Assembly: GCF_037392515.1 (NCBI RefSeq)
Contig: NC_090280.1
Location: 21,288,618 to 21,352,617, forward strand
Reading direction: 5' to 3'
Source of the DNA: Haliotis asinina
Taxonomy: Eukaryota > Mollusca > Gastropoda > Lepetellida > Haliotidae
DNA length: 64,000 nt
Shown: positions 1 to 11,493 of the stretch, piece by piece
How the letters are laid out: the number at the start of each line of letters is the position of its first letter
Numbering within the stretch: position 1 is the first letter of the stretch
The notes under the pieces: model-generated
Seen by the model: the letters and a program-made list of their open reading frames with translations, nothing else
Databases searched by the model: none
Told to the model about the DNA's origin: nothing
Program-made: the position numbers and the translations under genes

Positions 1-58
1 TTTATGGCAAGCATGTGTTGCTGAAGGCCTATTCTGCCCCGGATCTTCACGGGTCTCA
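1..58 (-). repeat. SINE family B, head fragment
   Basis: Matches the 5' head of family B (reverse complement reads gacccgtgaag...cttgccataaa). It is cut by the window edge, so only the head is visible. Confidence 0.7.
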
Positions 59-185
59 CTCTTGGATGAATGAAAAAATGATAGTAAAAAGTAATATGGG
101 TGAATGTGATCATGGCCAGGTCTAACCTGACGCATCTGCTCATTTCAACAATTTGTGTCCTGTAGGCCCTGGATATGGGGAGTGT

Positions 186-1056
186 TGTATGAACCAGTAA
201 TGTCTAATGTTTGTCTTGAGTGGGCTTCTGTATGAACCAGTAATGTCTAATGTTTGTCTTGAGTGGGCTTCTGTATGAAGCAGTAATGTCTAATGTTTGT
301 CTTGTACGGGCTTCTGTATGAACCAGTAATGTCTAATGTTTGTCTTGTATGGGCTTCTGTATGAACCAGTAATGTCTAATGTTTGTCTTGAGTGGGCTTC
401 TGTATGAAGCAGTAATGTCTAATGTTTGTCTTGTATGGGCTTCTGTATGAACCAGTAATGTCTAATGTTTGTCTTGTATGGGCTTCTGCATGAACCAGTA
501 ATGCTAAAGTTTGTCTTGTATGGGCTTCTGTATGAACCAGTAATGTCTAAAGTTTGTCTTGTATGGGCTTCTTTGAACCAGTAATATCTAAAGTTTGTCT
601 TGTATGGGCTTCTGTATGAACCAGTAATGTCTAATGTTTGTCTTGTATGGGCTTCTGTGTGAACCAGTAATGTCTAAAGTTTGTCTTGTATGGGCTTCTG
701 TATGAACCAGTAATGTCTAAAGTTTGTCTTGTATGGGCTTCTGTATGAACCAGTAATGTCTAATGTTTGTCTTGTACGGGCTTCTGTATGAAGCAGTAAT
801 GTCTAATGTTTGTCTTGTACGGGCTTCTGTATGAACCAGTAATGTCTAAAGTTTGTCTTGTATGGGCTTCTGTATGAACAGTAATGTCTAAAGTTTGTCT
901 TGTATGGGCTTCTGTATGAACCAGTAATGTCTAATGTTTGTCTTGTATGGGCTTCTGTATGAACCAGTAATGTCTAATGTTTGTCTTGTATGGGCTTCTG
1001 TATGAACCGGTAATGTCTAATGTTTGTCTTGTATGGGCTCCTGTATGAACCAGTAT
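186..1056. repeat. 43-bp minisatellite, about 20 copies
   Basis: The unit tgtatgaaccagtaatgtct plus 23 more bases repeats about 20 times with few substitutions and occasional 1-4 bp deletions. Variants aatgtttg/aaagtttg and tgtatggg/tgtacggg alternate. The unit resembles the 14285-14745 array next to the WSC gene (tgtatannggggctgctg ... tgtctattgtttg), which suggests a common origin. There is no spacer structure, so it is not a CRISPR. Confidence 0.95.
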
Positions 1057-1110
1057 GTATGTCGGCGTGACGAGCGAACGCTTAAACCACTAGGCTACCC
1101 TGCAAACCCC
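1056..1110 (-). repeat. SINE family A, head fragment
   Basis: Reads ggcgtgacgagcgaacgctt then aaaccactaggctaccctgc, the reverse complement of the tRNA-like head. It is truncated and abuts the minisatellite. Confidence 0.75.
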
Positions 1111-2841
1111 ACACAGAAGGACGCTAGCTACAAAGACACTACATTATCTGTGGAAAGATGAATCCCAAAAGATAATCCTGCGGACTTCTTCTGAAGATTG
1201 TACGTGCGCTTTCCAGCTTTTTCAGGTAATATAAATTTAGTCATAAAATGCAGCGGGTTGAGTTCGTTATAAACGAATATTACTGTACATCTTTTCGGTA
1301 TTTGTCCTGAAATAACTGAATGTGTTTTCAACAAATATCATTATGTTTTAAAGATTTAATTCTTTACAATAGATAAAAAAGAACGAAACCAAAAATAAAT
1401 AAAATAAAAATACAAACCAACAATACGATATACAAGGGCTTCAGTGCGATTCAACACCATTCTCGTTTGAAGTAGTTCAGATGTTCATGCGAACTGATCA
1501 CGAATGTGTGGTATTTGATCATAAGCTGAATTCTTTATAAAACATTTACAAAAAGTCTTATACATACTTCACTGGACGAAGTCACCCCAGACACGAATCT
1601 TAATGTCTTGAGTGCCCGATGTTTCCAGAGATTTGTCCTTCCTAAAATATATCACAGGTAAAGAAAAGAACTCATGCTTTTTCGAATAGTGGTTATCTGT
1701 CATCAGAAAGGTACCGATAATCTTTGCAGGAGTAACAAATATCCGATTTTATCACCCCGAAGTTATCCAACTTTTGGGACTGTCAGTAGCTGTGACAGTC
1801 GCGCCTCTTCGTATGCCTGGTCCTGTAAGTAAAGTCATGATCTATAAGGCTTTATTTCCAGAGAGAAAATGCCGACCAACATTATAACGGAATAGACGAT
1901 TTTGTTGACAGGAATAGTTTATGCTAAAGAATAAAGGCATAGATAAACTACAAAACGATGCATCATGTACAAGAGGTAGTCTGACCATAAGAAAATGAAC
2001 ATTTCAACTATTTGCTGTCTTAGAAACATAGATGTGCGGACCAAATGTGTATTACATGACAAACTCCTTTGTTATTGTCTTCTAAAAGCCAACACAAATG
2101 TCAATTTGGGGGCGGCGTTCTCCGGATGGGTACCTTTTCCACAAAGCTGGAGTTGTTTTAAGGGGAATAAACAAAATTTATGAAATTCCACATTCAACTG
2201 TCCAATAGTGGAACCTAATCCCAGTCAAAATACGTCTGCAAGAACTTTCAGCAGGAAAAAGATTCGGCCATAGCTTTTTGCAGGAAAACAGATTTTCAGA
2301 GCCAGTTTGTGAATTTATGAACACCGGAACACATTGGACCATGAATGTTTTGGATTTATTTCCTCGTGTTCTTTCCAGTCATATGAAAAATGTCTTTACA
2401 GCTTGCTTCCTTTCGTGTGTCAAGATAGGACTTGCCGGCCATTCCTCATCTGTCCCGTCCCGCTAGTCTTATTTCGTTACGCGGGGATTTAGAGCTAGTA
2501 CGAAATGGAACGGCCCGTTTGAATCCCGTACGACCAGGCGAGTAGATTCAAGCTAGTGATATTTTAGTACAGCTGGTATTGATGTAGGTGTAAGCTAAAT
2601 ACACTTTCTTACTTAGTGTCCTGCATGGTGTAAATTCAAACCGTGTGGTCTGCTTTATGTATTTGCTATTCACATCAATTTCTCTTCCCATATATTTTAC
2701 TTTTATAAATGCTTTACCAAATATAAACGCAACAAAAACTCTGTGATTGAAATAGAAGTTCGTTGCTGATTTCAGACAGTTTGTAAGTTACATTGTTACA
2801 TTCATTAATCCATGTCTGCGAAAGGGCAATAGCTGTATATG
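1111..2841. other. no gene recognised
   Basis: AT-rich unique sequence with only short frames that lack domain signatures or convincing splice-site pairs. Confidence 0.5.
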
Positions 2842-3043
2842 TTACAGTCAGTTTCTACAACCGGGTAATGTGTACATTGAGTGAAATTGCCAGTCAATGT
2901 GTACTTTGCCTGATTCACTCAGTCGTTGTGTAGATTGTCCGATTAATTAACCCAATTATTGTACAGATATGTATAATGAACAATGTACACATTTGTTATT
3001 TCAGTCATTGTATACATTGCCTGATTGTAGAAACTGACTGTAA
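2842..3043. mobile_element. MITE with about 19-bp terminal inverted repeats
   Basis: The left end reads ttacagtcagtttctacaa (2842-2860) and the right end ttgtagaaactgactgtaa (3025-3043), a perfect inverted repeat. It is non-coding and about 200 bp long. The last TAA also serves as the left flank of the next MITE. Confidence 0.8.
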
Positions 3044-3396
3044 TGCGGCATTCACACGGCAAACTAAAGTTTGACAAAACATGTTTTTGAAATTTTAAAA
3101 GTTGTCAAACTCGCGCTTTCACGCTTCAAACTTTCGTGCCATTTGAGCCCCCCATCTCTATCGGTGCGGCCGTTGACAATTTCGTTGACAGCGACTGGCC
3201 GTTTCTGAGCAACACGAGTTTGACAACACTTCACTCGTCAAACTCGAGTTTGACGACACCGAAAGTTTGATGGAAACGTTGGTGAGAATAAAGACCGATC
3301 GTCTTTCACAACAACAATTTGACAACTCAGAAATTGGTGTAACTGTTGTTCACACATGTATTGTCAAACTTTATGTTTGTCGTGTGAAGGCCGCTT
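3044..3396. mobile_element. PIF/Harbinger-like MITE
   Basis: Terminal inverted repeats of about 33 bp (left tgcggcattcacacggcaaa, right ending gtcgtgtgaaggccgc) enclose about 350 bp of non-coding DNA rich in gtttgaca motifs. TAA lies on both sides (3041-3043 and 3397-3399), the 3-bp target duplication usual for PIF/Harbinger. The superfamily call rests on that duplication alone. Confidence 0.7.
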
Positions 3397-3644
3397 AACA
3401 TACACAAGTAAGGTATGTGCATTATAACCAAGCATTACTAACTTGCATGTCATAAAGTTACACTAAAGCTTATGTAATAAAGTTGTCAGTCTGCTTACCA
3501 GGCAGAAGTGAACACATAATATCGTGAAGAAATTGTAAAAAGAAATGCTGATATGAATTTTAAAAAATATATAGAAAAACAGAAGCCGGGGCAAACAAAC
3601 AGTGCGCGAATATGTCAGTCATATGTTTTGTTTTAAATTTAAAG

Positions 3645-3788
3645 GTGGGAGCGAAATGTTTCTGCGGTAACACTATAAAGAGTGGCTATGCGAAGGTGTC
3701 TAACAAACAGTGCAACATCCGCTGCACAGGGGACCCAACCAAGACGTGTGGAGGAGCGTGGAAGATAGCCATTTATCAGGTTTTCTGA
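3645..3788 (+). CDS. orphan 3' half of a WSC domain, last exon
   Basis: An acceptor (tttaaag, 3638-3644) opens a phase-0 exon of 47 codons plus TGA. It encodes the second half of a WSC carbohydrate-binding domain: KCFCGNTIKSGY, then C..RC, GDPTKTCGG and IAIYQVF. It is a paralogue of exon 4 of the WSC gene at 16304-16447, and the homology continues upstream (atatgtcagtcatatgtttt) and into the 3' UTR. The partner exon carrying the first three cysteines (GCY.D ... MT...C...C) was not found between 1 and 3644. It is therefore either a gene whose 5' exons lie left of the window or a decaying partial duplicate. The frame itself is intact. Confidence 0.7.
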   Translation: MGAKCFCGNTIKSGYAKVSNKQCNIRCTGDPTKTCGGAWKIAIYQVF

Positions 3789-3856
3789 CGGTTCTGCTTC
3801 AAGATAGACACAAGAGCCGGCCTCGAAGACCATTCTGCCTATCCGTGAACCTTTTC

Positions 3857-3862
3857 AATAAA
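3857..3862 (+). other. candidate polyadenylation signal
   Basis: AATAAA lies 68 nt after the stop codon of the orphan WSC exon. The equivalent position downstream of the 16.4-kb paralogue has no AATAAA. Confidence 0.45.
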
Positions 3863-3984
3863 TGAGCTTATTGTCAGCTTTGCCGATTTATTGCAGTCAA
3901 GGTGTGATCGACATGAGCAAAACGTAAAATCTACCCTCGGTATAACACCAAAAGTTGTCATAGCAAGATGCAAAGCATTGTACT

Positions 3985-4175
3985 CATTGTAACATGTAGA
4001 CAAGATACGCTCACCCACTGTGCCGTATGTTACACCCTGACATTGTTCACCGTAAAGACAAGATACGCTCCCCCATTGTGCCGTGTGTTGCCCCCTGACA
4101 TTGCTCTGTGTGAAGACAAGATACACGCACCCACTGTGCCGTGTGTTACACCATGACATTAGACCATGTGAAGAT
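3985..4175. repeat. about 61-bp repeat, three copies
   Basis: Three copies of gacaagatacgctcncccac followed by tgtgccgtgtgttacaccc and tgacatt. The 16.6-kb paralogous locus has a single related copy, so the expansion came after the duplication. Confidence 0.7.
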
Positions 4176-5794
4176 ACATTAAACATTATGTAAATTTTTG
4201 GTCAATATAAAATGTATTTTGTTTGTTTTTTATTTCAGGAACAACAGAGGGTTTCTTCGTTATCATTTATAACAATCACACTGATATCTGACCTCAGCTC
4301 ACACACATATGATTCCATGATCTAAGGATATCCCATTTCTGCATGTCATCCGACCATCCAGTTTTGTATGAAGTGCTGTCGTAGTACTGTGCATACCGGC
4401 CGACAGTTACAGACTTTAGGGCTGAAATCACATTCGGCGTTGTCAATGCTTCAAGGAGATAAGTGTTTGTGATCTTCCATTGCCTGTAAAATGTCTGGTG
4501 ATAGAGTTTCAGGTATCTATTAGACATTCCAGAGTTTGCTTTGGGTTTTCAAAGTTATAGATAATTCTGATAAAATAGTTTTGAAAGTGTAAGGGCAATG
4601 GAAGATAGAAAAATAAAGAAACTAGTGCCCCAAAACTCGACTTTCTTATGGTCATTTCAAGGGTAAATGAATGATCGAGAAGATTCTGGCGTTATCGGAT
4701 GTCATCAGCTTCAGCGAACACTATCGTTCTATGAGAATGAGATTAAGTTTTTCATTGTACCCTCTTGAATAAATGTTATCACATGTTTTAAAAAAATACA
4801 CTTGCATTCAAAACCGGAATACGTTTTTATCTTTCATAAAAATGTATTTTTGTCAAGTTTATGAGCAAGTCCATATTGTATAAATCTGTAAAGCTTATTT
4901 TGAAAATTATTGATTGTAATATGGATAAACACACCAATGACCCGGGTTCGATTCTCCAAGGTGGAGGTGCCCCCTGATGCTATTGCCCACAAGTCCTAGT
5001 CCGTCCACTTCCGTCCGGGCCGTTATTCCCAGTCCTTCCACTTCTACAGTCTATGTTCCCCCCCACCCACCCCCAAAAAAAGGACCGCTACATGTTCAAT
5101 TTAAAAACGCGTTTGGTTTTAAAGGAAATTTAGCGATCTTTAAGGGCCGCAAAATTGAAAACAAAGTAGTTTTATCTTCGAAATCACACTGTTTCCCCTG
5201 TTCAAAAAGATACATTTAGAAGGAAACTAAATGCTATAATATCTGATTCCACGTTCATGTTTCATTGTTGTCCTTCGGTTACCTCCCTTTGTTTTTGCGA
5301 CTACCCAGTTCAGTCACTCCTAGGTCCCATCGAAATGAATTGTTGCAACTTAACAACTGACGAATAATAGGAATGTTCAACACATGGCAAAAGTTTTCAC
5401 GATCCCGCAATGTTATTTACAAGTAAACGTGTTTGACGTGAACTGTGACTCTATGAGTGGGTTGTGCTTAACGTCGGTCTTAACAGTATTCCAGTCAGCT
5501 TGAAGTGGAATATGCTCGGGCATTATTCCAACTAAAACCTACAAACAGAATCTGGGCAAATCGGGATTCGAGCTCACATTCATGGATTTTGCGAACCCAA
5601 GGGACGTAACTCTAACCGTATTGTGTCGCTTGGGTTACACAGCAACAGCTGTTTTCCCATTGACTTCAGCTGTTGTGATGAGGTAATCTGTTTCACAGAA
5701 CTGGACCTGCTTGACCAAACATTTTTGTCCTAGTAAGTGACACATCAACCTAGTCGACTGGTTGCTAGGTTTCAATCACGCTGGACAGATATGA

Positions 5795-6270
5795 TGGAGC
5801 AAGACCCTTCAGACAGGAAGCCAGTGAAGGCCTTGAAGCACTGGTCTGATGATCCCACTTCGGTGTTCTAGTGATGATGTTTGCATATGTATTTTGCGAA
5901 GCGCATTTATTAGTTGTTCTGGAAGGCCGTATAGCAGTGAATTACAATAGTCTATCCTGGATGTAATTGAGGCTTGGACTAGAGCTCGTACTGTATCCAC
6001 ATGAAGGTACCTATATCTGTCCAGTATTTCTGAAGAGGTGGTGGCATGGCCTTTTGCAGATAGAGTTGATACGAGTCTCCAGACTTGAGTGATGAGTCAA
6101 GATAACCCACATATTCCTGGCGTGGGAACGTCTGGGTATTGTGTGTTGCATCCTTGTCATCGTTTACTTAGGGCAGATGACCAACAACGTACTCTGTTTT
6201 GTCATCATTCAACTTAAGAAAGTTTGATGTCATCCATTGCTTGTTGTCGTCTACACAGTGTTTGATTCTC
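5795..6270 (-). pseudogene. LINE reverse-transcriptase fragment (L2/CR1-like)
   Basis: The minus strand encodes NFLKLNDDKTE (about 6180-6230) and, after a gap with frame damage, SRIDYCNSLLYGLPEQLINA and GLHWLPV (5809-6000). These are the motifs just after the catalytic core of L2/CR1-type non-LTR reverse transcriptases. Frames are broken and the catalytic YADD region is not visible, so it is a dead 5'-truncated copy. Confidence 0.75.
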
Positions 6271-6300
6271 TGAGAAAATGGGTTGTTGTGGTTAATTAGC

Positions 6301-6640
6301 GGTATGAAAGCCAGATAGATCTCACTGACAACAGAATAGAAGTGAAAATCAAGGCTGTGTGCTCTGGCTATACCTGCTTAACAACGGTACAAGAATCTGT
6401 ATCTAAACGTCGCAAACACGCAATAAAGAAGTTGTTATCCATAACAATTTGTCCTGTTAGAATAGAAGTGAATATCAAGATTGTGTACTTTGGCTATATC
6501 AGTCTATCTTTATTTCGTAGTGGAAACGAATTGTTACAGTTAGCGGTATGAAAGCCAGACAGATCTCACTGACAATAGAATAGAAGTGATTATCAGGGTT
6601 GTGTGCTGAGGCTATATCAGTCTATCTTTATTTCGTAGAG
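6301..6640. repeat. local duplication, 65-95 bp, three partial copies
   Basis: ggtatgaaagccaganagat plus ctcactgacaanagaataga recurs at 6300 and 6545. The part agaatagaagtgaatatcaa with tatatcagtctatctttatt recurs at about 6460 and 6600. Confidence 0.7.
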
Positions 6641-7620
6641 GAGGCCATTGGACCAGGCTACATGTTTAGTTACAGAGCGGGATAGATAACATAAATTAAT
6701 ACAATATATAGATACATGTGTACGATACTACATAATACGTTGGACTAACAGCGAATCTCTAAGTTTCATGACACTGAATATGTAGAGTGCTAATTGTCTT
6801 ACTATAACTAGATTTACACTGGACATAAGCATATTGAATTTATGAACTGAAAGCTTAGCGTAAACTTTGCGAGGCAAATAAAGACATATAAAGCTTTGGT
6901 AAGGTTTGAGATTAAAATAAAATGGTATTCGTCTTCAATGTGCTCTTCATTACATACTAAACATTATCTATCAGATTTACATTCATTAACATATCTGCCA
7001 GTTTCGATATGAAGACGATGAGAAAAACATCTACACCGCGCGAGAGCAGATCTAAATTTAGCTATAGGTAAATCTTTGGTATATATTTCAGCACGAAATA
7101 AGATGAAACTTATGAACTGTTTACGAGATAAGTTCATTCTTGGTCATATGAGACCCTAAGTCTAAAACTAAATTCCGATATAAATTTATCGACATTTTGT
7201 TGTTCCCAAATATAACCAAATTCGAAGAAATAAAAGATTTGTTTAACTCTAGAAGCCTAGTTTGATTTACTATTTTGACAATCTAACAATAAGATATTAT
7301 AACACTTCTTTACAAATCTATTGTCAGGCATTTGACATATCTTACACCAATATCTGACAACCCCTTTATATGTACCAATATACATCGAGTAACGTCCATA
7401 TTCTTCTCATACTACAAGATTTGAGGTTGAACGTTTGAAATGCAAAAATCGCATTCAACAAAACGTATGGACAGGTTCAACCTCTTTAAAAGTATCGACT
7501 CCCCATATTTCACAACCACATAACAGTATGGGGCAAATCTTAGAATCGAAATTTTTAAAACGTAAATCATAATATAGGTGACTGAACATTTCAATACACC
7601 GCACGAGATTGTTGGCACCT
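6640..7620 (-). pseudogene. degraded LINE ORF2 C-terminus
   Basis: Minus-strand translation gives a decayed APYCYVVVKYGE block (about 7510-7560; compare APILLYGAEIWG in the copy at 36.1 kb). Further on it gives a C-terminal zinc-finger-like segment, CLVCNEEHIEDEYHF (about 6920-6970). Several stops and frameshifts interrupt it. It probably belongs to the same insertion as the RT fragment at 8042-8593, with the catalytic middle deleted. Confidence 0.65.
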
Positions 7621-8041
7621 GTAAGACAGCTTTTTTAACATGGGTTAATCATGACAGTGAGCAGGAAAACAAGACACCTAAATATATCTGTAAAATGAAA
7701 CACTTTCTAAGCGATTTCCATCAAACATTTTTTTCACAGTTATCTAATTTACTATCGTTTTTGAAAAACACAACGTTTGGTGTTTTTTCGCAAATTGACA
7801 ATTAAATGGTGAGTGTTACAGAAAGTTTCTGAAACATTGATTCACTTTTGTTAACCGAAAACGGAGTCTGCACACCGGGATAGCAAGTCGATTCAATTTC
7901 TAAAGCTAGTTCCTTAACGAAAACAAGAGAACAACAAAGGACTTAATGCACATCCTTGGCGTAGACCGTGTGGACAATCAAACAATTGTGATAAAGAGAT
8001 ATCACGAACCGTTCCCTTAACACACTTACAGAACAACAACC

Positions 8042-8593
8042 TTACTGTTTGAGCCAAAATGCTAGTCTATTGTTAAGTACTGATGCATACAATTTGATAA
8101 GTGAACTGAGTAGAGATATACCTCTGTAATTATTAGGATCAATACTGTCCCCTTTTTTAAATATTGGTACAATAATAACTGTACTCCAAGACACTGGGAA
8201 AACAGATGAGGCAAAAATAATATTGAAAAGTAACTCTAAATATGGCAATATAATGTCCACTTAATTCTTGAAGAATTCCGGTAATAAATTATCCTCGCCC
8301 GGTGAATTTGAGCTCTTAAGTTTGGAGATAGCATCCCTAATTTCCTCTCTGGTAATGGGTGAGTCTAAAATATTACGTTCTGCGTCGTCAACATCAAAGT
8401 CAACATCATCAAACTCCATGTGATCACATTCACTTATGTTGTCTGCAAACAACGTTTTGAAATAGGAAAAACATGTATCAATATCGATATTATTATTATG
8501 GCTATACCACCAGCTGATACAGTGAAGATGTTTGATACGGGTGATAGTTCTTAAACACCTTAAGATCCAGAACCTTTTCAGGAGTGGCTTCAT
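8042..8593 (-). pseudogene. LINE reverse-transcriptase N-terminal fragment
   Basis: Two abutting minus-strand frames read as one RT entry region. The first has PITREEIRDAISKLKSSNSPG and ends LLPEFFKN. The second has ILPYLELLFNIIFASSVFP, then VIIVPIFKKGD, then PNNYRGISLLSSLIKLYA. This is the conserved lead-in to the RT fingers in non-LTR elements. A stop at the junction (about 8260) and loss of the downstream catalytic region make it non-functional. Confidence 0.85.
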
Positions 8594-8932
8594 TTGTAGA
8601 CTGTGGAAGGCATGATGTTGTCAGATATTCACTGACTTATGAAGGCGATGAGAGGAAGAACACAATCCATGGACATCTTAAGAAGCCACGTTAGTAGTGG
8701 TTGCAAGATATTATTGTGCTTTTGATCAGTGATGCTATTTTCACTTCACTTGAAAGCACCGCCAAAGCTCAAGGTGTATGCTTACTTTTGTGCGTCAGTT
8801 TACTAGAATCAATATGTTAAAACGGGAGTTTCATACATCACATGGGTGTCATGTATTGACATATTGTGTGATGCCAAATTCAGACCAGTTATTTTGCTGG
8901 ATTGTTGTTGGAATTGTGGCTGGTGTCCTATG

Positions 8933-9082
8933 TGAGTGAGTAAGCGAGCATGGTTTTACGCCGCTTTTAGCAATATTACAGCAAAATTGCGGTAGGGGGA
9001 CACAAGAAATGAGCTTCACACCTTCTACACATGTTGGAAATCGAAACGGGAGGTTTAGCGTGATTGATTAGCGGTCATTACA
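8933..9082 (-). repeat. SINE family A, diverged
   Basis: Tail first on the plus strand: gttttacgccgcttttagca then atattacagc and gggggacac. The tRNA-like head is heavily mutated. Confidence 0.7.
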
Positions 9083-9546
9083 TTTTCAGCGCCTAGAGCT
9101 TTAAAATCACCAAAGAAAAATAGAATTACTTTATTCAGTTTTGGTTCAGGGCTACCTGGTGTGGTTTTGATTGATGAAAGTATCTAGTTCGAAACAGACT
9201 CTCACACAGCAGTTACCGAGTAAAAACGGGTAATAATTGCCTGAACATGTTAATGTATAATTAATGAATCATAATAAATCAAAGCTTCACATACGGTTTA
9301 GGAATGGCTAATTTATAACAGTTGCTACAGTAAATATCGTTGGAGTCATGCTTTTGAAGAGGACATGTTTCTTACATCATAATCTGATCTGGTCAGTCCA
9401 ATCCAGTAATCAATATTATGTGCATCGATCTACGCAGTTGTGATGCGATGACATGTGTCTACCAAATCAGCGACTCTGACCATCCGATCCCGTGATTCGC
9501 CCCTCACGACAGACATGGGTTTCAGAAGATCAATTCTAAACCTGGT

Positions 9547-9830
9547 CTAAATAGGACCCGTGAATGTCCCGTGGTAGAATATGCCTTCAGCAACCCATGC
9601 TTGCCATAAAAGACGAATATGCTCGTCGTAAGAGGTGACTAACGGGATCGGGTGGTCAGGCTCGCCGACTGGGTTGACATATGTCATCGGTTCCCAATTG
9701 CGCAGATCGATGCTCATGTTGTTGATCACTGGATTGTCTGGTCCAGACTCGATTATGTACAGACCGCCGCCATATAGCTGAGGTATTGCTGAGTGCGACG
9801 TAAAACTAGACTCACTCGCTCACTCACTGG
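9547..9830 (+). repeat. SINE family B, near full length
   Basis: It has the head with cttcagcaacccatgcttgc, the middle gaggtgactaacgggatcgg, then gatcgatgctcatgttgttg, and the tail gctgagtgcgacgtaaaact followed by (actc)n. Further broken family B pieces (gacaagcatgagttgctgaa) run on to about 9940. Confidence 0.85.
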
Positions 9831-10069
9831 TCTAAATGGGACAAGCATGAGACAAGCATGGGTCACTGAAGATCAGTTCCCATCGGGATCTAAACTGGGA
9901 GACAAGCATGAGTTGCTGAAGGGCGATATTCACGGGCGATTAGGTAAGTGATAAACGAGTAGGTGATAAATAAGTAGGATATAAACAAGTATCTGTATCA
10001 GTAGAAGAAAAGGTGGATATGTTGCAGCAGTACAAACAACATCAAAGGAAGTAGTAGTGGTAGTCGTAG

Positions 10070-10450
10070 TTGCAACAGCAGTAGCAGCAGTAGTAGCGTT
10101 TGAGGGAGTGAGGGAACATTCGTAGCAACAGCAGTAACAGCAGTAGGAGTAGTAGTAGCGTTTGGGGGAGTGAGGGAACATTCGTAGCAACAGCAGTAGC
10201 AGCAGTAGTAGCGTTTGGGGGAGTGAGGGAACATTCGTAGCAACAGCAGTAACAGCAGTAGGAGTAGTAGTAGCGTTTGGGGGAGTGAGGGAACATTCGT
10301 AGCAACAGCAGTAGCAGCAGTAGTAGCGTTTGGGGGAGTGAGGGAACATTCGTAGCAACAGCAGTAACAGCAGTAGGAGTAGTAGTAGCGTTTGGGGGAG
10401 TGAGGGAACATTCGTAGCAACAGCAGTAGGAGTAGTAGTAATAGTAGTAG
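10070..10450. repeat. compound minisatellite, 7 copies of gggagtgagggaacattcgt
   Basis: The element agcgtttgggggagtgaggg plus aacattcgtagcaacagcag recurs seven times, separated by variable runs of agtagc/aacagcag triplets. Long frames on the minus strand arise because the units are AT-poor and stop-free; they encode low-complexity Leu/Tyr runs. Confidence 0.9.
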
Positions 10451-10559
10451 CTGCGGTGTAATAGCTGTAAGAGTAATAGAGGTACAACAGATGATAATCA
10501 TAGTAGTAGCCGAGTATTACTAAGAGTAATAGTAGCACAAGTAGTGATAATCATAATAA

Positions 10560-10905
<346 letters not shown>

Positions 10906-11493
10906 TCCTCCCGTTTTTTACACAAGAAAAAACTCGACCCTTTCCGACGAAAAGTTTTCTTGCCGTTCACCATTTAATCAGGCCTAATTCCGTCTTTGTT
11001 TCTTCCAAAGCGACATTTTTCGTGCTTGTTGTCTGTGCATTCGGGAGGGACGTGATGTCCGAAAGATTTCTGCTTGATCATCCACCGGTATTATGTGGTG
11101 TTCTCGAATAGATGTAGATGTGTGATTTGATTCTGACGCATCATGCAAGGCAATCATTTGAACAATCCATGTTTTTTTTGGTCAGTGAATAATCTGTTGA
11201 TATTATTGATGTCTGTATACGGAATAAGAAAACATCAGCATTGATTGGCTGTGTTAACAAGAGATCAATATGACCGACAGTAGTGAACGACATCGAAATT
11301 ATAGTTACTTTTCTGTTGTCCGAAAGCACCAATATTGATTACATGCGTGAAAATCAGTTTAGTGTGATCGATGACCGTGAACGACATAGAAATCATTGTT
11401 ACTGTACTGTCGTTGGCAACTACCGACAACGTCATTGTGTTATCAGCGAAGTTTCACCTGTTGGTTTAATTATCAGAGAGAAACGTAAACAAG

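Noticed and set aside
186-1056. Regular direct repeats suggesting a CRISPR-like array
   Set aside because: No unique spacers and eukaryotic context; a plain minisatellite.
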